Shown here: positions 32,147 through 37,351 of the stretch, piece after piece
How positions within the stretch are numbered: the stretch's first letter is position 1
Layout: the number at the start of each line of letters is the position of its first letter
Translations under genes and position numbers: made by a program
DNA from: a virus
Virus record (IMG/VR): IMGVR_UViG_3300050821_005831
Coordinates: 1 to 50,798 of that record
Strand: one strand, 5' to 3'
DNA: 50,798 nucleotides
Notes under the pieces: model-generated
The model's input: the letters and a program-made list of their open reading frames with translations, nothing else
Told to the model about the DNA's origin: nothing
Databases searched by the model: none

Positions 32147-32443
32147 TCACTCAAACAATCGTTCTGTGCCAACGGACCAACCGAAGGACAGCCATCGATC
32201 GATCGACGGCTCCTTATATGAACATACTTGAACAGAACGAGTTCTTGGAACACCGTCGGCGTGTCTGTCATAAACCAACTTCAAGGCATCGGTTGTTGTT
32301 GCAGGCCAACAGGAGTCATGCCGAAGCATGTCCAAGGGGAACTCGCCGGGGCCAGTGACGTAGTACGCGTAGAACTTTCGTGGACGATCGCTCACATCAT
32401 ATAGATGCTCAGCTCTAAAACGATCCTTTGTCCGTGTCATCAT
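32147..32443 (-). CDS. hypothetical protein behind ribozyme 8
   Basis: A 98-residue protein starting at ATG 32443 (or 32440) after GGAGAGAGAC. Mixed strands and helices (KFYAYYVTGPGEF, LKLVYDRHADGVPRTRSV). No family recognised. It shares the unit with the small zinc-knuckle gene. Confidence 0.6.
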   Translation of the reverse strand: MMTRTKDRFRAEHLYDVSDRPRKFYAYYVTGPGEFPLDMLRHDSCWPATTTDALKLVYDRHADGVPRTRSVQVCSYKEPSIDRWLSFGWSVGTERLFE

Positions 32444-32459
32444 GTCTCTCTCCTTTGGT

Positions 32460-32522
32460 TTGTCATCATCAGTACGAAGGGAACCACCCTTCGCAGACGC
32501 CCTCGAGAGGGCGTTTCGACAA
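32460..32522 (-). ncRNA. hammerhead ribozyme 8 (type II)
   Basis: Stem II TTGTC/GACAA, 5 pairs; GAAA; stem III ACGCCCTC/GAGGGCGT, sequence quite unlike other copies but fully paired; GUC; stem I TGCGAAGG/CCTTCGTA with one G-T pair; CUGAUGA. Cut between 32496 and 32495. Confidence 0.92.
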
Positions 32523-32553
32523 GCCGATGTGGGCGCTGCTCGGCAAACACAGC
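32521..32553. repeat. 33-base hairpin repeat, copy B
   Basis: Nearly the same sequence as 25530-25562 (29 of 33 identical), with inverted ends GCCGA/TCGGC. It lies just before ribozyme 8 on the transcript, and another short hairpin (GGAGGT/ACCTCC) precedes it. Confidence 0.6.
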
Positions 32554-32590
32554 ATTGCTAGGAGGTTCGATCTACCTCCACAGCCCAAAC

Positions 32591-32845
32591 TTAATCTTCG
32601 TGCTCTTCTTCTTCGTATACCGTCATGTCTTCGGCGTTTCCCGTCAAAGCTCCATCGGCATCCTTGACGCCAAACTCATCGGCAATGCGAATACACAACT
32701 CGATCAGTTTTTGACGTTTGGTAAACTCGCTATCGTAACTATCCCCGCCAGGTCTACCAGTGCTCAGCTTGTCGAGCATGTGCTCATAACAATCGCGCAG
32801 ATCAGCATAGGTGTTGTGGAATCGGCAGTAGGACATATTCGTCAT
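32591..32845 (-). CDS. small acidic phage protein (MSYCRFHNT type)
   Basis: An 84-residue protein with the start SYCRFHNTYADLRDCYEHM, a motif I recognise from many phage and prophage small proteins of unknown role. Acidic C-terminus. It follows ribozyme 9 and its site GGAGAGAG before ATG 32845. Confidence 0.7.
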   Translation of the reverse strand: MTNMSYCRFHNTYADLRDCYEHMLDKLSTGRPGGDSYDSEFTKRQKLIELCIRIADEFGVKDADGALTGNAEDMTVYEEEEHED

Positions 32846-32865
32846 GATCTCTCTCCTTTTGATTT

Positions 32866-32923
32866 GTCATCATCAGTACGCAGGTCATCATCCCGCGTAG
32901 ACGGTCCCTTAGGACCGTTCGAC
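32866..32923 (-). ncRNA. hammerhead ribozyme 9, core deletion
   Basis: All three helices are kept (stem II GTC/GAC, stem III CGGTCC-TAAG-GGACCG, stem I TACGCGGG/CCTGCGTA), but the core reads GAA instead of GAAA: one of three A residues is missing. Activity is probably reduced or lost. Expected cut site between 32900 and 32899. Confidence 0.8.
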
Positions 32924-33421
32924 TTAGCCTTCGTTATATCGCGCATCATCCCAAGTTCCGTCTTGCTCGGGCACATGTTCTGCCTCTTGACGCATCCACT
33001 TGTCACGCGCCGCGTCCATTTTTTCAATTGTGGACTTGGACAACGGCTTGCCTTCCCAACGGTGGTAGCTGACGGGTATGTCAATTAGCTCCAATTCCAG
33101 CAACGCTTCCCATTTGCGTTTGATTGAAAACACCGCGTGGTTGTTGGGAATGACGCGATAGCATTCCTGTTCTGCTTCCCAAATGTCGGCGACTTCTTGA
33201 CCTTCGTTGTCAATAATGTCCCGAACACGTTCCTGGTATTGCTTTTGCGTCAAACACTCGAACCATTCACCATCCCGCCAAACGATGAAACGGTAACGCA
33301 TCTCATCAATGGCCTGACGATCCAACACGACTGCAAAGGATTCCACGTCTGTGTTCATATATGGATCGCGAAGCGTGAAGCGTTCGAACTCTTTATAGTA
33401 GTCCAATCGCAATTTCCTCAT
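32924..33421 (-). CDS. acidic hypothetical protein behind ribozyme 10
   Basis: A 165-residue protein starting MRKLRLDYYKEFERF at ATG 33421; the frame to 33496 runs through the ribozyme and is rejected. Rich in Glu, Arg, Trp and Tyr (VWRDGEWFECLTQKQYQERV). No family recognised. TAA stop one base from ribozyme 9. Confidence 0.6.
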   Translation of the reverse strand: MRKLRLDYYKEFERFTLRDPYMNTDVESFAVVLDRQAIDEMRYRFIVWRDGEWFECLTQKQYQERVRDIIDNEGQEVADIWEAEQECYRVIPNNHAVFSIKRKWEALLELELIDIPVSYHRWEGKPLSKSTIEKMDAARDKWMRQEAEHVPEQDGTWDDARYNEG

Positions 33422-33437
33422 GTCTCTCTCCTTTGGT

Positions 33438-33507
33438 TTGTCATCATCAGTACCACGATAACCAATCGTGATAGACGCTGCGCATTTCGCGCGCAACGTT
33501 TCGACAA
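33438..33507 (-). ncRNA. hammerhead ribozyme 10 (type II)
   Basis: Stem II TTGTC/GACAA; GAAA; stem III ACGTTGCGC/GCGCAGCGT, 9 pairs with one T-G; GUC; stem I TATCACGA/TCGTGGTA as in ribozyme 4; CUGAUGA. Cut between 33474 and 33473. Confidence 0.9.
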
Positions 33508-33774
33508 TTATTTTTCTTCCGCGATCAGCTTGTCTACTGCTTCCTTCGCATCACAAAACGCGGCTTGTGATGTTGCATAAGGCCCATACCCAGGACCTTC
33601 TGCAATGCTAATGTACCATCCTTTCGGATTTGGATGGCCCATTGGTTTAACCCACTCATTATCTTTGTGGTAGTCTAACCACGCACCTCTTTCAGCCCAA
33701 AATATTTTGAAATCGCCATGATCACCTTCATGGGACTTCGCATATGGGTCCGCTGTGTCGTCGCGCATTGTCAT
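33508..33774 (-). CDS. small hypothetical protein
   Basis: An 88-residue protein with many aromatic and glycine residues (FKIFWAERGAWLDYH, GWYISIAEGPGYGPYAT) and a helical end (DAKEAVDKLIAEEK). It is coupled to the upstream gene by an overlap at 33771-33774. No family recognised. Confidence 0.6.
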   Translation of the reverse strand: MTMRDDTADPYAKSHEGDHGDFKIFWAERGAWLDYHKDNEWVKPMGHPNPKGWYISIAEGPGYGPYATSQAAFCDAKEAVDKLIAEEK

Positions 33775-33995
33775 TTTAGCTTCTCCACTTTGACCAAATA
33801 GCCGTCGCCCTGTCCTACGTCCCCAAGCACAATTTGCAGTCCGTGAGGCCGGATCAATTTGTCGATCTCTTCCATGATCTCTTCAGGAGTTGAATGCAAC
33901 ATATCGATGTAAGCACCACCCCTTATTTTCTTCGGCAGGTCGTGGTCATTGCCCAAGGGATCGTAGCCTTGAAGATCAACTTCGATAATTTTCAT
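33771..33995 (-). CDS. small hypothetical protein behind ribozyme 11
   Basis: A 74-residue protein starting MKIIEVDLQGYDPLGND at ATG 33995 after GGAGAGAGAT; the frame to 34046 would translate the ribozyme. Likely alpha/beta (TPEEIMEEIDKLIRPHGLQI, VLGDVGQGDGYLVKVEK). No family recognised. Confidence 0.6.
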   Translation of the reverse strand: MKIIEVDLQGYDPLGNDHDLPKKIRGGAYIDMLHSTPEEIMEEIDKLIRPHGLQIVLGDVGQGDGYLVKVEKLK

Positions 33996-34014
33996 ATCTC
34001 TCTCCTTTTGGTTT

Positions 34015-34074
34015 GTCGTCATCAGTGCATGTGGAACCACCATCATGCAGACGGTCCCTTAGGACCGTTTCGAC
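34015..34074 (-). ncRNA. hammerhead ribozyme 11 (type II)
   Basis: Stem II GTC/GAC; GAAA; stem III ACGGTCC-TAAG-GGACCGT; GUC; stem I TGCATG/CATGCA with TGG/CC inside; CUGAUGA followed by extra C. Cut between 34050 and 34049. The upstream gene stops in the stem III loop. Confidence 0.9.
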
Positions 34075-34241
34075 TTTTGCTTTTTTATGCGAGCTCGTTC
34101 TTTTGCAACGCGGCTTTTGTGCAAAAACAAAAACCCACCATCATCTGCCACCAATCGATGCGTGAACCCACGCTTGTACTCGGGATTGATTGCAGGATTT
34201 CGCTCAATGCGGTCATATTTCACAAGGCGTTCCTGTTTCAT
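34059..34241 (-). CDS. 60-residue basic protein
   Basis: Strongly basic, starting MKQERLVKYDRIERNPAI and ending with a Lys/Arg-rich tail whose last codons and TAA stop lie inside ribozyme 11 (stem II, GAAA and stem III loop). Possibly nucleic-acid binding. Overlaps the upstream gene by four bases. Confidence 0.6.
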   Translation of the reverse strand: MKQERLVKYDRIERNPAINPEYKRGFTHRLVADDGGFLFLHKSRVAKERARIKKQKSKRS

Positions 34242-34984
34242 CGCAATGCCTTGTGCTGTGATCGTCCGCCAACCTGTTGGTCGAGGCCGATTCTATTGCC
34301 CGCGGCATAACCATCAGACGCACCCTTGCTGTGCAGGTGCGTTGATAGACTGGTTCTTTTCATTCGCATCCCGCCGACGTTCTTCTCAATGTATTTGGTC
34401 AACGCGTTTTGTGACCGATCATACATTGACGCAAGGGCCGGCAGGTTTGATCCAGTCGTTTCCGATTTGATCTCACCACGCTTCGCCGCTTCAATGCGTT
34501 CCATGATACGCTGGCACAACCTTTTGGTGCAGGCACCACGAAACGCAACGCGATATGGGGACTGTTCCTTGATGGGCAATCCCTTCGCGCCTTCGCGCGC
34601 AAGACGATCGATCGCTTCCAGCAGGTACATAAACATCATCTTTGCAACTTCGATGTTATGCTTCTTGCCAACAAACGAATGAATGTTCTTACTGCCTCGC
34701 GTTGAGCTGTAGAAGTACTCGCAAAAATATAATTTTGCGACCTGCACTGCGAGGGGGCGGCGCCAAGGATTGGACGACGTGATAATTGAATTGTCCACGC
34801 CGATGTCCTTCGTCTCGTCGTCCGCGAGATTGTCAATGTCCAACATTGACAGGTTGTGCTCGACCAACAACGCCTGCGCCTTCTCAGCCGCGGCAGCAGC
34901 CTCATTTTCGTTTGCGTTGTTGCCAGCGAGTGCCAAGAGCTTGCGTACTCGTTCGAGCAATTTGGCTCTTTCACTGTCATTCAT
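34238..34984 (-). CDS. DUF2786-type protein
   Basis: A 248-residue protein with the DUF2786 start (LLERVRKLLALAGNNANENE, AAAAAEKAQALLVEHNLSM), followed by a larger domain including VAKLYFCEYFYS and FVGKKHNIEVAKMMFMYL. This pair of domains is common in phages and prophages; its function is not established. It follows ribozyme 12. Confidence 0.8.
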   Translation of the reverse strand: MNDSERAKLLERVRKLLALAGNNANENEAAAAAEKAQALLVEHNLSMLDIDNLADDETKDIGVDNSIITSSNPWRRPLAVQVAKLYFCEYFYSSTRGSKNIHSFVGKKHNIEVAKMMFMYLLEAIDRLAREGAKGLPIKEQSPYRVAFRGACTKRLCQRIMERIEAAKRGEIKSETTGSNLPALASMYDRSQNALTKYIEKNVGGMRMKRTSLSTHLHSKGASDGYAAGNRIGLDQQVGGRSQHKALR

Positions 34985-35003
34985 GATCTCTCTCCTTATG
35001 GTC

Positions 35004-35063
35004 TGTCATCATCAGTTGCAGGGGACCAATCCTGCAAGACGCCCTTGGTAGGGCGTTTCGACA
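35004..35063 (-). ncRNA. hammerhead ribozyme 12 (type II)
   Basis: Stem II TGTC/GACA; GAAA; stem III ACGCCC/GGGCGT with loop TACCAA; GUC; stem I TTGCAGG/CCTGCAA, a sequence found in no other copy but perfectly paired; CUGAUGA. Cut between 35038 and 35037. Confidence 0.9.
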
Positions 35064-35270
35064 TTAGCCAAACAACAAATCGCTTGTCTGATCTTCGAAT
35101 TCCTTCGGCACTTCCAGCCCGTAATGCCCAACATACGGCGAGTACCCGCGACGGACTGGCTTGATGCCGTTCGACTCGAGCAGCTCTTTCGCTTCTTTGA
35201 ATGAAAAACGACCGCCTTCGTTCGCCTTCTCAACGCTGAACTGTGCCATCTCAATATATTTGCGTGTCAT
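35064..35270 (-). CDS. small hypothetical protein behind ribozyme 13
   Basis: A 68-residue protein starting MTRKYIEMAQFSVEKANE at ATG 35270, with GGAGAGAG upstream; the frame to 35363 runs through the ribozyme. Central segment SFKEAKELLESNGIKPV is helical. No family recognised. Confidence 0.6.
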   Translation of the reverse strand: MTRKYIEMAQFSVEKANEGGRFSFKEAKELLESNGIKPVRRGYSPYVGHYGLEVPKEFEDQTSDLLFG

Positions 35271-35289
35271 TTTCTCTCTCCATTTTGGT

Positions 35290-35358
35290 TTGTCATCATC
35301 AGTACCACGGGGACCACCGCGTGGTAGACGTTGCGCATTCGCGCGCAACGTTTCGACA
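35290..35358 (-). ncRNA. hammerhead ribozyme 13 (type II)
   Basis: Stem II TTGTC/GACAA; GAAA; stem III ACGTTGCGC/GCGCAACGT, 9 perfect pairs; GUC; stem I TACCACG/CGTGGTA; CUGAUGA. Cut between 35327 and 35326. Confidence 0.92.
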
Positions 35359-35359
35359 A

Positions 35360-35686
35360 TCAACGTTTGTATGATCGAAAATAAAATTCTTTTTCAACGA
35401 CAAGTTTGTGGTTGTCGTTTACGAAACCAAAGGCACTGCCAAGTTCGTTGGGCTTGCGGTTGCGTTCGATTTGGTGCAACGTTTTGGTTTGTTTGATGCC
35501 TTCCATTTCGTCATCGTATGTCGCACGAATATGGTCTATCCACATACCCCAGCAATGCCGTTCGGCGTTGCAGGCGTCATCGTAGATTGCGATGACATTG
35601 GTTTTGTCATCAATGATTTGTTTGATGACAAAAACGATTTTATGACCACGAGGCTCCATATTGTCAGGCACGATCAATTTTTTCAT
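35360..35686 (-). CDS. hypothetical protein behind ribozyme 14
   Basis: A 108-residue protein starting MKKLIVPDNMEPRGHKIV at ATG 35686. The upstream ATG of the longer frame is itself part of the ribosome binding site (ATGGAGAG). Alternating strands and helices (IVFVIKQIIDDKTNVIAIYD). No family recognised. Confidence 0.6.
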   Translation of the reverse strand: MKKLIVPDNMEPRGHKIVFVIKQIIDDKTNVIAIYDDACNAERHCWGMWIDHIRATYDDEMEGIKQTKTLHQIERNRKPNELGSAFGFVNDNHKLVVEKEFYFRSYKR

Positions 35687-35704
35687 CAGACTCTCCATTT
35701 TGGC

Positions 35705-35773
35705 TTGTCATCATCAGCACGTTGAGAGCCACTCAACGTAGACATTGCGCATTGGCGCGCAACGTTTCGACAA
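35705..35773 (-). ncRNA. hammerhead ribozyme 14 (type II)
   Basis: Stem II TTGTC/GACAA; GAAA; stem III ACGTTGCGC/GCGCAATGT with one G-T; triplet GUC; stem I TACGTTGA/TCAACGTG with a T-G closing pair; CUGAUGA. Cut between 35741 and 35740. Confidence 0.9.
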
Positions 35774-35774
35774 T

Positions 35775-36212
35775 TCAAGGCAAACGTTCGTCGTCGTTTG
35801 CATATTCGGTCGTATTGGGAACTTCCATTGGGTGTATCACAATCGATACAGCGCCAGGCATATCGCCATCAACGAAAAAACCATTTTCGTCGCGCGGCAA
35901 CAAATCAGCGGACCAGGCTTGTTCGTTGCGATACCCTTCATCATCGTGCCACGATTTTAGAACGTGGACGGGAACGTTGAGATCGATTTGATCATTCGGC
36001 CACCATTTTGAATTGGTGAGCAAGTCGAGCAAATCGCGTGCAGTCATGGGTGCTTTCGATGTAGTGGCCCCTAATCGTGACGGGCCTGCATCCAAAAGCG
36101 TTGCAATCGTTCGTGTGATGGTGTTAACGAGTTCATCGTTATCCAGTGCGTTGGCATCAACGGCACCAAGCATGTTGATCACATGAGATCGAATTGCAGG
36201 TATGTTTGACAT
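35775..36212 (-). CDS. acidic hypothetical protein behind ribozyme 15
   Basis: A 145-residue acidic protein starting MSNIPAIRSHVINML at ATG 36212, after GGAGAG; the frame to 36284 crosses the ribozyme. The C-terminal half contains MTARDLLDLLTNSKW and DLNVPVHVLKSWHDD, FFVDGDMPGAVSIVIHP, a pattern I associate with small phage proteins of unknown function. Confidence 0.6.
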   Translation of the reverse strand: MSNIPAIRSHVINMLGAVDANALDNDELVNTITRTIATLLDAGPSRLGATTSKAPMTARDLLDLLTNSKWWPNDQIDLNVPVHVLKSWHDDEGYRNEQAWSADLLPRDENGFFVDGDMPGAVSIVIHPMEVPNTTEYANDDERLP

Positions 36213-36232
36213 TTCAGACTCTCCATTTTGGC

Positions 36233-36301
36233 TTGTCATCATCAGTGCGTGAGAAGCCATCATCACGCAGACGTCGCGCAACATGCGCGACGTTTCGACA
36301 A
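36233..36301 (-). ncRNA. hammerhead ribozyme 15 (type II)
   Basis: Stem II TTGTC/GACAA; GAAA; stem III ACGTCGCGC/GCGCGACGT, 9 perfect pairs with loop ATGTT; GUC; stem I TGCGTGA/TCACGCA; CUGAUGA. Cut between 36270 and 36269. Confidence 0.92.
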
Positions 36302-36303
36302 AA

Positions 36304-36528
36304 TCAATCAGCTTCGCAAGGTTGGGCCATAGTACCGAGCTCCCAGCCTTCGGCCCTTTCGATTATTTCAAAATCAAAGGGGCCTTTATAGCCAGCCCCT
36401 ATCAAGTACCTTCGAAAAATTTTCGAGGCACCATTCACAGTGCAAGCCAAGCCGAGTTCATCGTCATATAGAAAAACAGGCTTGTAGCCTCGGCCCAGTT
36501 GAAATTTTCGCATTGATGGGCTTTTCAT
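36304..36528 (-). CDS. first gene of the ribozyme array
   Basis: A 74-residue protein starting MKSPSMRKFQLGRGYKPV at ATG 36528 with GGAGAGCACGAA upstream; the frame from 36558 begins before that site. Contains VFLYDDELGLACTVNGAS. No family recognised. It is the only array gene separated from its ribozyme by a promoter and operator. Confidence 0.6.
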   Translation of the reverse strand: MKSPSMRKFQLGRGYKPVFLYDDELGLACTVNGASKIFRRYLIGAGYKGPFDFEIIERAEGWELGTMAQPCEAD

Positions 36529-36558
36529 TTCGTGCTCTCCATTTTTTAGGCATACCAC

Positions 36559-36599
36559 CCTTGTACCAAATTATACAAGGGTGGCGCCCGAGCTGTCAT
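36559..36599 (-). promoter_or_regulatory. promoter with palindromic operator at the head of the array
   Basis: On the - strand ATGACA (36599-36594) and TATAAT (36575-36570) are separated by 18 bases, a good sigma70-type promoter. An inverted repeat CCACCCTTGTA/TACAAGGGTGG surrounds the -10, as expected for a repressor site. The -35 overlaps the 3' part of ribozyme 16. Confidence 0.65.
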
Positions 36600-36663
36600 C
36601 ATCAGATTGCGGTTGCTCAAATCGCAATGAGGGCGCACGCATTCACTGCGTGGCCCTTTCGAT
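36595..36663 (-). ncRNA. hammerhead ribozyme 16, divergent copy
   Basis: GAAA; stem III AGGGC/GCCCT extended by CACGC/GCGTG with one bulge; triplet CUC; stem I ATTGCG/CGCAAT; CUGAUGA. Stem II is weak (only two pairs, ATC against GAC). Predicted cut between 36629 and 36628. It has no gene-proximal ribosome binding site directly behind it. Confidence 0.7.
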
Positions 36664-36682
36664 TTAATTAGGAGAGGAGAGA

Positions 36683-37063
36683 ATGTTTTTGATGCGAGCA
36701 TTCGTCGCGCAAATTGCAAATGTTGTGAAGCGTTGCGTAGCACGCGTATGTGATACGGGAATCACGTTTTGCAAACAATTGTTGGCGCGAAGTGTGCGTC
36801 AACGTGGTGCGCAATTAGACTTGGCTTTAATCGATCACGGCAACGATGTATTGACCATCGTTGTAGGTGCAATGCATCAACGAACGGCGTTAGCATTGAA
36901 CACGTTAAAAACGTCGCGCAAATTTTGTTGGTTTTATTTTGTCGCAATGATTGTGCGTGAAGCACATTGCGCGAGTGATCGAAACGCATGGCATGCAAAA
37001 CGGGGTTCAGTTGCGCATTGGCCGGCCACGAGGGGCATACAACGTTCGATGTTATGTAAATGA
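36683..37063 (+). CDS. 126-residue basic protein on the opposite strand
   Basis: A rightward gene with the strong site GGAGAGGAGAGA before ATG 36683. The protein is basic, Cys-, Ala- and Val-rich (QIANVVKRCVARVCDTG). The frame is isolated among leftward genes and lies antisense to any leader entering the array from the right. Base composition shows many short GCGCAA and TTGCG words, unlike its neighbours. No family recognised; it may be real or a fortuitous frame. Confidence 0.45.
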   Translation: MFLMRAFVAQIANVVKRCVARVCDTGITFCKQLLARSVRQRGAQLDLALIDHGNDVLTIVVGAMHQRTALALNTLKTSRKFCWFYFVAMIVREAHCASDRNAWHAKRGSVAHWPATRGIQRSMLCK

Positions 37064-37351
37064 ACATAACGGGGGCTGAACGTCGCGCAATGCGGGTGAA
37101 CATAATTTTCGGCGCGTTTCACAACGTGGCCGAAACACCGTTTTCGCATGAGGGGCACTACCGACTGTATGTGAGTTCCAAGTCACGCAGTTTCGGTCGA
37201 TCCCTGACACAATAATATCATAATGGTATAGGAACGCAAGCCTTCTTTTTACCATGCCAATACAATGGTATAGTTGGGACCTACTGTAAATAGAGGGCTT
37301 TTGCTATATAGAGGAAACATATCAACAGTACAGAATTTTCCCTAGACTTTG
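37064..37351. promoter_or_regulatory. control region with operator and leftward promoter
   Basis: No gene is convincing here. It contains an inverted repeat TACCAT-9 bases-ATGGTA (37250-37270), a second half-site ATGGTA at 37224-37229, and on the - strand TTGACA (37355-37350), 17 bases, TGTACT (37332-37327), a plausible sigma70 promoter directed into the array. AT-rich stretches surround these sites. Confidence 0.5.
37250..37270. promoter_or_regulatory. palindromic operator-like site, second copy
   Basis: TACCAT and ATGGTA arms 9 bases apart, matching the site at 43113-43132. Another ATGGTA half-site lies about 40 bases to the left within AATGGTATAG, a 10-base direct repeat shared with this site. 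Confidence 0.5.

Noticed and set aside
33771-34046. N-terminal extensions reading through the ribozymes (also at 27222, 30345, 33496, 35363 and 36284)
   Set aside because: These frames translate the ribozyme core as strings like DDKPKERDM. The true starts follow the AGGAGAGAG sites.
26641-36663. CRISPR array or BIME-like dispersed repeats
   Set aside because: The conserved parts are separated by whole genes of varying length, each copy has an internal, compensating variable hairpin pair, and all lie at gene borders in one orientation. This fits a ribozyme, not spacers or extragenic palindromes.
26641-36663. Simple rho-independent terminators between the genes
   Set aside because: Hairpin III is terminator-like but no T-tract follows in any copy, and a conserved core plus a second hairpin always follow.
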